From Opitutaceae bacterium (lineage in GTDB: Bacteria > Verrucomicrobiota > Verrucomicrobiia > Opitutales > Opitutaceae): a stretch of DNA of 6,610 nucleotides. The notes under the pieces were generated by a model. It searched no databases and was not told the DNA's origin. It was given only the letters and a program-made list of their open reading frames with translations. Where the stretch lies: positions 1-6,610 of the forward strand of contig JAISTY010000212.1 in NCBI GenBank assembly GCA_031272375.1. Direction: 5' to 3'. Positions 1 to 5,957 of this stretch are shown piece by piece (positions within the stretch are counted from its first letter, which is position 1; each line of letters opens with the position of its first letter). The translations under genes were made by a program, and so were the position numbers.

Positions 1-10
1 GAAGGTCCGA

Positions 11-47
11 AGATCCCAATCCGTTGAACAGAAGTTAAGAAGAACAA
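11..47 (+). repeat. 37-nt direct repeat, copy A
   Basis: Bases 11-47 match 1111-1147 at 34 of 37 positions; the differences are at 13, 20 and 35. The copies lie exactly 1100 bp apart, one near the left edge and one just after the HRDC gene. The shared core includes ccgttgaacagaag followed by taagaagaacaa with one base between them. The part at 27-43 is also an inverted match (16 of 17) to 181-197, so this end could pair with the word at 181. Confidence 0.85.
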
Positions 48-110
48 GCCCCGCATTTTTAACCTGTCCCTAACGCCCCCGCCCTCCGCCGCCCCACAGC
101 GCGCTCTCTC

Positions 111-138
111 AATTGTTAATTGCTAATTGTTAATTACT
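111..138 (+). repeat. 14-bp AT-rich tandem repeat, two units
   Basis: Two adjacent 14-bp units, 111-124 and 125-138, match at 13 of 14 positions. Each begins with aattgttaatt, which is close to palindromic. The units are followed by aac. The function is unknown. Confidence 0.75.
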
Positions 139-180
139 AACATGCGGTGCCCCTCTGCAAAACGCGCTCCTCCTCATCCC

Positions 181-197
181 TCTTCTTATCTTCTGTT
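181..197 (-). repeat. 17-nt word, inverted copy of the word at 1127-1143
   Basis: tcttcttatcttctgtt at 181-197 is the exact reverse complement of 1127-1143 and differs at one base from the reverse complement of 27-43. It is followed by cttcgtg-type words, just as the reverse complement of the downstream copy is. The HRDC gene is therefore bracketed by inverted copies of a composite word. Confidence 0.85.
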
Positions 198-204
198 AAA
201 AAAT

Positions 205-236
205 TTCGTGCCTTCGCGTCTTCGCGCCTTCGTGTG
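205..236 (+). repeat. 8-bp tandem repeat, four units (TTCGYGYC-like)
   Basis: Four consecutive 8-mers read ttcgtgcc, ttcgcgtc, ttcgcgcc and ttcgtgtg. All begin ttcg, and the period is exactly 8 bp. Related words recur as single copies near 1289-1305 (ttcgtgtcttcgtgtga) and in inverted orientation just after the HRDC gene (cacgaag at 1085, cgcaaag at 1097 and 1106). Confidence 0.8.
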
Positions 237-254
237 AGGCAAATCCCGAACCAA

Positions 255-290
255 CCACGAATTGCACGGATTTTGACGGATTTAACGGAT
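255..290 (+). repeat. ACCACG/ACGGAT word array, left member
   Basis: The word acggat occurs at 266-271, 276-281 and 285-290, following accacgaattgc. The stretch 225-272 aligns with 1294-1341, sharing cttcgtgtgag, aatccc-type spacing and then accacg and cacggatt. It is a diverged copy of the left arm of the long inverted repeat at 1320-1340. No matching right arm is seen nearby. Confidence 0.7.
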
Positions 291-309
291 GGAAATATAT
301 GATAATTAA

Positions 310-338
310 CTACTAATAACCACTAATCAACCACTAAT
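310..338 (+). repeat. ACTAAT word array, left arm of a phased inverted repeat
   Basis: actaat occurs at 312, 322 and 333, spaced 10 and 11 bp. The reverse complement of 440-468 carries the same word in the same register, and the two 29-nt stretches match at 20 of 29 positions. The words are kept while the spacers vary, as expected for a paired stem or a spaced binding site. Confidence 0.7.
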
Positions 339-358
339 CCGGACTGAATTAACCGCAA

Positions 359-387
359 AGAACACATGAAACTCAAAGAAGTATAAT
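359..387 (+). promoter_or_regulatory. Possible sigma-70-type promoter for the HRDC gene
   Basis: A perfect TATAAT lies at 382-387, with agaaca at 359-364 as a weak -35 (three of six consensus bases) and a 17-bp spacer. Transcription would start near 394, giving a leader of roughly 190 nt that includes the ATTAGT array and the long direct repeat. An alternative is ttgacg at 273-278 with tatgat at 298-303, spaced 19 bp. The region is AT-rich enough for a chance TATAAT, so this is only a candidate. Confidence 0.25.
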
Positions 388-439
388 AAGTTAAAACTCA
401 TCCGTGCCTCCCTGGAGGAATTTCGCAAAACCCTTCTGA

Positions 440-468
440 ATTAGTGTCAAATTAGTGTCCATTAGTGT
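440..468 (+). repeat. ATTAGTGT word array, right arm of a phased inverted repeat
   Basis: attagtgt occurs at 440-447, 451-458 and 461-468, spaced 11 and 10 bp, which mirrors the 10 and 11 bp spacing at 312-338. The stretch running into ttaacaaagaaaac resembles 1259-1280 (cctttagtggttaacaaaaaac), so this word also recurs after the HRDC gene. Confidence 0.7.
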
Positions 469-499
469 TTAACAAAGAAAACTCCCTATTCCCCATCGC

Positions 500-524
500 T
501 TCGGCTTGGCTCGGCTTCGTGTGA
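500..524 (+). repeat. 25-bp exact direct repeat, copy A
   Basis: Bases 500-524 are identical to 1361-1385. The repeat contains tcggctt twice with a 10-bp offset (501 and 511) and ends in ttcgtgtga, tying it to the TTCGTG word family. It lies about 57 bp before the HRDC start codon. The second copy is inside the loop of the long inverted repeat at 1320-1453. Confidence 0.9.
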
Positions 525-581
525 ATCAAAAAACTTCGGAGCGGAACTCTGTGCCCTCCGTGTCTCTGTGATAAAAACAAT

Positions 582-1073
582 ATGGCATTCAAAGTATTCC
601 AAAGGCAGATTCCATCCGACGACTCGGTGGAGGACGAATTGAACCGCTTCATGGCGGCGCACAAGGTGCTGTCGGTGCAAACGCAATGGGTGACGCGCGA
701 CGCGGTGCCGTGGCTGGTGTATGTGCTTGAATCCGCGGCTGGCGGAGGTGGCGGCGGGGGCGTCACTTTCGGCGGGCTGACGGACAACCCGGCGCGGATT
801 GATTACCAGAAGTTGTTGAAACCGGAGGATTTCAAGGTGTATGCGGCGTTGCGGGATTTGCGTCGGAAATTGGCGGACGAGGAAAAGGTGAAGCCGTTTG
901 TGGTGTTCACCAACGCGCAACTGGCGGCGATGGCGACGGGGCGTCCGGCGTCGTTGGAGGCGTTGGGGAAAATCGAGGGCGTGGGCGAGGCGCGCGTGGG
1001 AAAATACGGCGGGCAGGTGCTTGCGGTGCTTGGAAATGAAACAACCGCGCCTCCCGCGAATGAGCGGATATGA
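582..1073 (+). CDS. Small HRDC-domain protein, retroelement-accessory-like
   Basis: The product is 163 residues. Residues 1-52 form a compact N-terminal segment beginning MAFKVFQRQIPSDD. A glycine run follows (54-60), then an HRDC domain at about 73-151 containing the helix LRDLRRKLADEEKVKPFVVF and a helix-hairpin-helix-like IEGVGEARVGKYG. HRDC domains bind nucleic acid in RecQ helicases and RNase D. No helicase or nuclease domain is present, so the protein is an accessory or binding factor at most. From memory of the families, this architecture (short N-terminal domain plus HRDC, about 120-160 residues) occurs beside reverse transcriptases in some diversity-generating retroelements, but no such partner lies in this window. 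The start at 582 is the first ATG of the frame. No Shine-Dalgarno is visible; the word ccgtgtctctgtgat ends 9 bases before the ATG. The gene stands alone between two repeat-filled gaps. The HRDC call is firm and the retroelement link is inference. Confidence 0.85.
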   Translation: MAFKVFQRQIPSDDSVEDELNRFMAAHKVLSVQTQWVTRDAVPWLVYVLESAAGGGGGGGVTFGGLTDNPARIDYQKLLKPEDFKVYAALRDLRRKLADEEKVKPFVVFTNAQLAAMATGRPASLEALGKIEGVGEARVGKYGGQVLAVLGNETTAPPANERI

Positions 1074-1110
1074 AATACAAAGGACACGAAGGGTTTCGCA
1101 AAGGGCGCAA

Positions 1111-1147
1111 AGCTCCCAAGCCGTTGAACAGAAGATAAGAAGAACAA
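1111..1147 (+). repeat. 37-nt direct repeat, copy B
   Basis: Matches 11-47 at 34 of 37 positions, exactly 1100 bp downstream. The part 1127-1143 is also the exact reverse complement of 181-197. It begins 38 bp after the HRDC stop codon and follows the cacgaag and cgcaaag words. Confidence 0.85.
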
Positions 1148-1169
1148 CCCGAAGGATCTGTTCTTAAAT

Positions 1170-1205
1170 GGGACCAAGGGGACTTATGGGACAAATGGGA
1201 CGAAA
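1170..1205 (+). repeat. 9-bp tandem repeat, four units (GGGACNNNN)
   Basis: gggac occurs at 1170, 1179, 1188 and 1197, exactly 9 bp apart. The units are gggaccaag, gggacttat, gggacaaat and gggacgaaa. The first five bases are invariant and the last four vary. The stretch is non-coding. Confidence 0.85.
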
Positions 1206-1225
1206 TTAACCTGCTTCTCCGCCAA

Positions 1226-1251
1226 GGCGCGCCTTGCGCGCCAGCCATTTT
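1226..1251 (+). terminator. GC-rich hairpin, weak terminator candidate for the HRDC gene
   Basis: ggcgcgc (1226-1232) can pair with gcgcgcc (1236-1242) around a 3-nt loop. Only four Ts follow, at 1248-1251, after a 5-nt gap. aaggcgcgcctt at 1224-1235 is also a perfect 12-bp palindrome, so a symmetric protein site is an alternative. It lies about 150 bp after the HRDC stop. Confidence 0.25.
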
Positions 1252-1319
1252 AGTGGGTCCTTTAGTGGTTAACAAAAAACCTCCGTGATTTCGTGTCTTC
1301 GTGTGAGACAATCCCCAAC

Positions 1320-1453
1320 CCCACCACGGATTTCACGGATTGCAGGCATGAAAACCTTGGTTCGGCTTGGCTCGGCTTCGTGTGAGATCCAACCCGTTTA
1401 ATATCAATATGATTTATCCGTAATCCGTGAAGATCCGTGAAGTCCGTGGTGGG
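1320..1453. repeat. Long inverted repeat with 21-nt arms near the end of the membrane-protein gene
   Basis: The arm 1320-1340 is the reverse complement of 1433-1453 at 20 of 21 positions. The one exception (T1331 against G1442) would be a G-U pair in plus-strand RNA. The arms read cccaccacgga then ttcacggat with one variable base between. The 92-nt loop carries the second copy of the 25-bp repeat. The right arm extends into further atccgt words at 1416, 1423 and 1433. It starts 34 bp beyond the minus-strand stop codon, so it could form at the 3' end of that transcript. Confidence 0.85.
1361..1385 (+). repeat. 25-bp exact direct repeat, copy B
   Basis: Identical to 500-524 over 25 bases and in the same orientation, 861 bp apart. 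Here it sits within the loop of the inverted repeat at 1320-1453. Confidence 0.9.
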
Positions 1454-1486
1454 TTCGGAAGCACGGTTTTTATTCGGGAGCGTCCC

Positions 1487-4400
1487 TTATTCACGCACGG
1501 GTTGGTTTTGGCGGAAGAGGGCGGCGCGGGCCTCGCTTTGGCGGGCAAGGTTTTCGTTGCCGCCGGCGCGGAATTTTTGCGCGGCGCGCTCGGCGAAGGA
1601 GACGGCGGCGGGGAAGTCGCCGTTCTCGGCGAGGGCGGCGGCGCGGACGGCGAGGTAGAGGGGGTTGTCGGGGTCGGCGTCGAGGGCCTTTTGGGTGAGT
1701 TCGAGGGAGAGGCGGGCGTCGCGGATGAGGGGGTTTTTGTTGGTGGAGAGGAGCCAGGCGTAGTTGGCGGCGGTGTCGGGGGCGAAGCGCCAGGCGAGGG
1801 CTTTTTTGTAGAGGTCGGCGGCCTGGAGGTAGGCCTGGCGTTGGTAGAAGATGGCGGCGGCCTGGTTGTATTGGGCGACGCGGACGTCCTCGGGGACGCG
1901 GGCGATGGCCTGTTCGTAGAGGCGCTGGGCCTCGGCGAGGTTTTGCTGGGCTTGGGCGATGTTTTGGGACGCGGCGCGCTGGGCCTCGATGAGCTGGATT
2001 TCCGCCTTGCGGATCCAGGGCTCGACGGCGTTGGGGGCCATTTTGATGACGTTGTCAAAGGACTCGTTGGCCTGGCGGTGCTGGTTGAGCGAGACCTGCG
2101 CGACGCCGAGGTGGTAGAACGCCTCCGGGAGGGTCTGGTTGGGGACGATTTGGAAGATGGCGACGGTGAACTCCAGCGGCTTCAGGTCGGGGGGAATCTC
2201 ATAGGGGATCGGGCGCACCCAGACGGGGAAGTTTTTCGTCACAAAGAGGCGGATGCCGAGGGAGCGGAGGACGTCCTGCTGCGTGGCGGCGGGGTGCAGG
2301 AGCTGGTAGTAGGGGACGAGGAAGTTTTCCTCGGAAATGATGACGATGTGGGTGACGCCGTGTTTGACGAGGAGCTTGAGGGCCTTGTCGTCGTTCTCCT
2401 CGGAATACATTTCGGCGGCGGTGTGGAGGCCGGTGTTGTTTTCCCAATAGAGGGTGCCGATGGTCTTGAAGCGCCCGTAGTAGCCGACCTCGGTGGAGGC
2501 GTTGGGGCTGGCGAGCATGACAATGTCGCCCTCGGGCTGGGTGGCGCGGACGGCGCGGGCGACGTCGCGGTAAAGGCATTGGGCGGCGTCACCCTTCTCG
2601 ATGCTGCGGCGTTCGAGCTGCTCGTTGATGCGGGTGATGCTGGGGAGCATCCGCGGGACGAAGAAGGCGCCGACGAGGGAGGCGATGAAGAGCCAGCGGA
2701 AGGCGTCGCGCTTGCCGACGAGGAGGGCGGCGGCGAGGAAGAGGAAGATGCAGATTTGCGGGCCGCTGGCGTTGAGGAGCCAGCGCATCTGCCAGAGACC
2801 CATGAAGACGATGATGCCGGTGGTGACGAAGACGAGGGTGATGACGGCCTTGTCGCGGTTGACGACGGCGTCCACGGCCTTCCAGTCGAAGAACCAGGGG
2901 AGGACGACGATGCCGGCGAGGGAGACGAGGGAGAGAAGGGTGACGAGCCAGGCGGAGGCGTTGTAGGTGGGGAAGCCCACGAAGGGCATGGCGAGGAAGA
3001 ACTGGGCGAGTTCGAGGAAGCCCCAGCGGACGTTGGCCCAGAGGAGCTGCCAGAGGGGGGCGTCGGGGGCGTTCACGCTGGCGGCGGCGATGCTTTCCTT
3101 GAAGCCGGGAATGGCGGCGAGGACGGGGTTCGCGACGGCGGGGGCGGCGGCGAGGACGACGGCCGCGACGCCATAGGCGGCGAGGACGGCGCCGGAGACG
3201 ATGACGAGGCGGCGTTCGCGGTGGCGGAGGCCGAGGACAAGGGTGATGATCGCGAAGACGAGGAGGGCGAGCGCGAGGGTCGCGAGGACGATGGCGGTGA
3301 GGGGCAGGTTCATGCCGATCGGGATCGGGGTTTCCGCGGTGCCGGCGAGGAGGAGGTCTTTCTGGATGGAGGGGAGCCATTGCAGGAGGGCGTTTGTCGC
3401 GGCGGGAAGGAAGGTCGCGAAGAGGCCTCCGAGAACGTGGAGGGCCGCGATGGTTCCGGTGACAATCAGGAAGGGGCGGCGGCGGCGTTTGAAGGCGAGG
3501 AAAAGCAGCAGAACCGCGACGGGGAGACCGCTATACATGAAGAGCGTCGCGCGGATGTAGGGGTTGGCCAGGCGGCTGTGCTCCCAGACGTGCTGGAACT
3601 CGGCGATCTTCTTGTGCAGGTCGGCGAGGAAGGTGTCGCGGATGACAAAAACGTCGGTGCCGAAAAGGGCGATGATGAGGGGGACGGGGATGACGGCGAA
3701 GAGGACGCAGGCGGCGAGCCTGGCGGCGGTCTTGAGGTTGCCCTTGGCGAAGGCGAATGCCCACGGCGCGGCCATGAAGCCGGCGTAGATGAGGACGCGT
3801 TGAAACCAGTCGAGGATGAGGCCCGCGAAGGAGGGCGCGGCGGAAGGCCGGTCGGCAAGCCGCTCCGCCGGAAGCGTCGCCGCGTCACCGTCCTCCAAGG
3901 GCGCGGCGGCGGCTTGTTTTTCGAGGCGGAGGAGGCGGCGGAGCCATTGGCTGTTCTCAAGGCCGGCCTTGAAGCGGGTCTGCCAGAGTTCGATGGTGCC
4001 GGCGATGTATTCGCCGGCGAGGAACCAGGCGAGGGAGTAGAGGGGGTTGTTGACCTCAAGGCGGAAGCAGCCGGGCGAGAAGAGCGTGTAGGAGGGGAAG
4101 AATTCGAGCAGGTAGGCGATCAGGCTGCCGACGGCCCCGATGCGTCCCCAGAGGCGCCAGACTTTCGGGTCGAATTGCGCGCCGCTGCCGACGAGGGACT
4201 GGTTGTGGAAGAAGGAGACGAACAGCCCCATCGTGCCGACAATGGCGATGGGCGGCAGCGCGGGCGCCGCGGTTATCCACATGCCGAAAACGCCGGAGAG
4301 GGCGGAGAACACCGCCGCGCCGCGGGCCTGCGCGGGGGATTTCGGGAGCAGGCGCGAGCCGGGCGGCTCGCCGGGCACCGCCGCGCGCCACCAGCCCGCG

Positions 4401-5137
4401 CCCATGAACAGCGCGCCGATGACAACGCCGAAGGTCGCGACGGTCGAGAGGCCGTGGTGGTCGGGATAGGCGGGCAGAAAGCCCTCGTAAAACGACGGGA
4501 TGCCGGCCATCGCGAAACCGGTGAACACCGCCGCGCCGACGCCCGCGCGCCGCGCGACCCAGATGGTGAAAATGACGATGATCAGCGTGAAAACGGGGAG
4601 GTTCTGCCAGCGCGCCCAGCGTTCCGTCGCGAGCGGCAGCGGCTCGCCGAACCATTTGGCGCGGAGCTCGCCGCCCTTGGCCATGAGGAGCGCCCAGGTG
4701 GAGTTCCAATACACCTTCCGCCCGTCGAGGGCGTTGTCTATGTTCACGCGGCGCAGGCGGGTTTGCTCGACGCGGACGGGCTTTCCGGCGGCGTCAACGC
4801 GGGGTTTCCCGGCGGCGTCAACCTCCTGGAAGCCCTCGCTGACGGTGAGGGCGTAGCGGGTCCAGGTTTTGCCGTCCATGGCGAAGGAGGGCCAGATGAG
4901 CTGGAGCGGCGTTGTGAGGACGGGCTTGAGGACGGGGCGCCCGGCGGGATCCACGAGGAGCCTGCCTTCGGGGTCGTGGATCTCGGTCTTCGGGAAACTG
5001 CTTTGGCCGGCCTCGCCGGCGCGGTCGTAGTATTCGAGGGTTTTGACGCAGTGGAGGGCGAGGAAGAAGCCGAGTGACAACCAAAGGGCGGGCAGGACAA
5101 CCCAGCGCGCCACGCTTTTCTCATTGGTGAGTTTCAT
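1487..5137 (-). CDS. Large polytopic membrane protein, GT-C/STT3-like, with C-terminal TPRs
   Basis: The product is 1216 residues. A hydrophobic segment at about 12-31 is followed by a long polar loop (32-175), then roughly 17-18 further hydrophobic segments between about 179 and 829, a soluble part (830-1000) and TPR-like helical repeats (about 1003-1195). The loop holds four D-x-x-G-K/R turns (55-59, 63-67, 107-111, 115-119) and DNALDGRKVYW (134-144). The loop after the third hydrophobic segment holds YPDHHGL (224-230). Acidic motifs in the first loop and a DHH-type motif in the second are typical of GT-C glycosyltransferases such as STT3/AglB, which use lipid-linked sugars at the outer face of the membrane. 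Residues 875-935 (SPNASTEVGYYG, LYWENNTGL, HGVTHIVI) sit where STT3 has WWDYG and its following fold, but the WWDYG signature is absent. The membrane-plus-TPR call is firm; the enzyme class is inference. The gene follows kdsB by 70 bp, probably in one operon. No Shine-Dalgarno precedes the start. Confidence 0.85.
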   Translation of the reverse strand: MKLTNEKSVARWVVLPALWLSLGFFLALHCVKTLEYYDRAGEAGQSSFPKTEIHDPEGRLLVDPAGRPVLKPVLTTPLQLIWPSFAMDGKTWTRYALTVSEGFQEVDAAGKPRVDAAGKPVRVEQTRLRRVNIDNALDGRKVYWNSTWALLMAKGGELRAKWFGEPLPLATERWARWQNLPVFTLIIVIFTIWVARRAGVGAAVFTGFAMAGIPSFYEGFLPAYPDHHGLSTVATFGVVIGALFMGAGWWRAAVPGEPPGSRLLPKSPAQARGAAVFSALSGVFGMWITAAPALPPIAIVGTMGLFVSFFHNQSLVGSGAQFDPKVWRLWGRIGAVGSLIAYLLEFFPSYTLFSPGCFRLEVNNPLYSLAWFLAGEYIAGTIELWQTRFKAGLENSQWLRRLLRLEKQAAAAPLEDGDAATLPAERLADRPSAAPSFAGLILDWFQRVLIYAGFMAAPWAFAFAKGNLKTAARLAACVLFAVIPVPLIIALFGTDVFVIRDTFLADLHKKIAEFQHVWEHSRLANPYIRATLFMYSGLPVAVLLLFLAFKRRRRPFLIVTGTIAALHVLGGLFATFLPAATNALLQWLPSIQKDLLLAGTAETPIPIGMNLPLTAIVLATLALALLVFAIITLVLGLRHRERRLVIVSGAVLAAYGVAAVVLAAAPAVANPVLAAIPGFKESIAAASVNAPDAPLWQLLWANVRWGFLELAQFFLAMPFVGFPTYNASAWLVTLLSLVSLAGIVVLPWFFDWKAVDAVVNRDKAVITLVFVTTGIIVFMGLWQMRWLLNASGPQICIFLFLAAALLVGKRDAFRWLFIASLVGAFFVPRMLPSITRINEQLERRSIEKGDAAQCLYRDVARAVRATQPEGDIVMLASPNASTEVGYYGRFKTIGTLYWENNTGLHTAAEMYSEENDDKALKLLVKHGVTHIVIISEENFLVPYYQLLHPAATQQDVLRSLGIRLFVTKNFPVWVRPIPYEIPPDLKPLEFTVAIFQIVPNQTLPEAFYHLGVAQVSLNQHRQANESFDNVIKMAPNAVEPWIRKAEIQLIEAQRAASQNIAQAQQNLAEAQRLYEQAIARVPEDVRVAQYNQAAAIFYQRQAYLQAADLYKKALAWRFAPDTAANYAWLLSTNKNPLIRDARLSLELTQKALDADPDNPLYLAVRAAALAENGDFPAAVSFAERAAQKFRAGGNENLARQSEARAALFRQNQPVRE

Positions 5138-5207
5138 AAAGTTGAAAGGGGCGGTTGGTGGCGGAGGGGCTGGCCGCTGGCAATGTTTTTAACCCCGCCG
5201 CCGCCCG

Positions 5208-5957
5208 TCAGGAGGCGCCGAGAAGCGCCTCGAACCTCCCGGCGTCCTCCGGCGTGTCCACGCCGACGGAAACCTCCTCCGTCACGCCGCAAGCGATGGC
5301 GAAGCCGTTTTCCAAAACGCGCAACTGCTCCAGTTTCTCGAGCCGCTCGTATTCGCCGGCGGGCAGGCTGGCGAAGCGCCGCAGGAGGTCCGCCTTGTAG
5401 GCGTAAAGGCCGAGGTGTTTGAAGCAGCGGTTCCGCGCGACCCACGCGTCGTCCACCACGCCACCGAGGTCGCGGGCATAGGGGATGGGCCGCCGCGAGA
5501 AATACAGCGCGCGCCCGTTCACAGGGGAAAACACCACCTTCACCTGGTTCGGGTTGAGGAAATCCTCCGCGCGGCGGAACGGCGTCGCCAGCGTCGCCAT
5601 CTCCGCGCCGCCGCGAATCAGCTCCGCGAGCGCCCGCAGCTGCCCCCCCGTCACCAACGGCTCGTCGGCCTGGACGTTCACGACGAAGTCCGCGCCGACG
5701 GTCCGGTTGGCCTCGGCGATGCGGTCCGTCCCGCTCTGGTGGCCGGCGTCGGTGGGGATGGCCTCGAAGCCCGCCGCCCGCAGGGGCGCCGCGAGCAATT
5801 CGTCGTCCACGGCGAAAAACAGCGGCAGTTCCGGCGCCTCCGCCCGGATGCGCTCCGCCACCCAGAGCAGGAGCGGCTTCCCCCTCACCCGATGCAGCAG
5901 TTTCCTCGGAAACCTCGTGGATTCGAGACGGCAGGGGACGATGATCGCGGTTTTCAT
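5208..5957 (-). CDS. kdsB: 3-deoxy-manno-octulosonate cytidylyltransferase (CMP-KDO synthetase)
   Basis: The enzyme joins KDO to CMP from CTP, releasing pyrophosphate, and so supplies the activated sugar for the lipopolysaccharide inner core; it acts in the cytoplasm. The product is 249 residues, normal for the family. Signatures are [17 protein letters not shown] near the N-terminus (5-21, nucleotide binding), HQSGTDR (73-79), NVQADEP (94-100, with Asp98 expected to bind metal), [10 protein letters not shown] (154-163), KHLGLYAY (180-187), [13 protein letters not shown] (206-218) and GVDTPED (232-238). The usual NVQGDEP has Ala for Gly at residue 97. The start at 5957 puts the conserved motif at the N-terminus. 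An upstream in-frame start at 6059 would add 34 unconserved residues and overlap the HPr gene, so it is rejected. No Shine-Dalgarno is evident. The gene is divergent from HPr and leads into the membrane-protein gene. Confidence 0.95.
   Translation of the reverse strand: MKTAIIVPCRLESTRFPRKLLHRVRGKPLLLWVAERIRAEAPELPLFFAVDDELLAAPLRAAGFEAIPTDAGHQSGTDRIAEANRTVGADFVVNVQADEPLVTGGQLRALAELIRGGAEMATLATPFRRAEDFLNPNQVKVVFSPVNGRALYFSRRPIPYARDLGGVVDDAWVARNRCFKHLGLYAYKADLLRRFASLPAGEYERLEKLEQLRVLENGFAIACGVTEEVSVGVDTPEDAGRFEALLGAS

Larger units (their letters stand above)
1..581. other. Gene-free, repeat-rich left intergenic region
   Basis: No credible gene is seen in this 581-base stretch on either strand; the minus-strand open frames here are low-complexity or antisense to the HRDC gene. 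It is visibly more AT-rich than the genes to the right. It holds a 37-nt unit repeated near 1111, a 14-bp tandem (111-138), an inverted copy of a 17-nt word (181-197), an 8-bp tandem (205-236), acggat words (266-290), a pair of inverted ACTAAT/ATTAGT word arrays (310-338 and 440-468), a possible promoter (359-387) and a long direct repeat (500-524). The sequence upstream of base 1 is unknown, so the first bases may be the tail of a larger repeat block. Confidence 0.8.
1074..1486. other. Gene-free, repeat-rich convergent intergenic region
   Basis: This 413-base stretch lies between the ends of the HRDC gene (+) and the large membrane-protein gene (-). The open frames here are shadows without recognisable features. 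It holds reversed TTCGTG-type words (1085-1112), the second copy of the 37-nt repeat, a 9-bp tandem, a GC-rich hairpin, the second copy of the 25-bp repeat, and a long inverted repeat near the end of the membrane-protein gene. Both flanking genes would be transcribed into it. Confidence 0.8.

Noticed and set aside
1..581. CRISPR array
   Set aside because: Repeats are 6-14 bp words in direct tandem or mixed orientation, with no 23-40 bp repeats separated by unique spacers and no cas genes.
907..1311. Minus-strand 134-codon frame across the HRDC gene and the repeat region
   Set aside because: It is antisense to the HRDC domain, and its N-terminal part translates the repeat words.
1074..1486. 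Template repeat of a diversity-generating retroelement
   Set aside because: The direct repeats at 11/1111 and 500/1361 are only 25-37 bp, their differences are not confined to adenines, and neither copy lies in a coding region.
1476..1486. gggagcgtccc as terminator of the membrane-protein gene
   Set aside because: The stem is only 4 bp and, read on the minus strand, is followed by an A-rich and not a T-rich stretch.
1427..5077. Plus-strand open frame of 1216 codons, the same length as the membrane-protein gene
   Set aside because: It is codon-aligned antisense to that gene, so it stays open only because the real gene avoids TTA, CTA and TCA codons after residue 21, as expected at high GC. 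Its product is Gly/Glu/Asp-rich with no domain, and the equal length is a coincidence.
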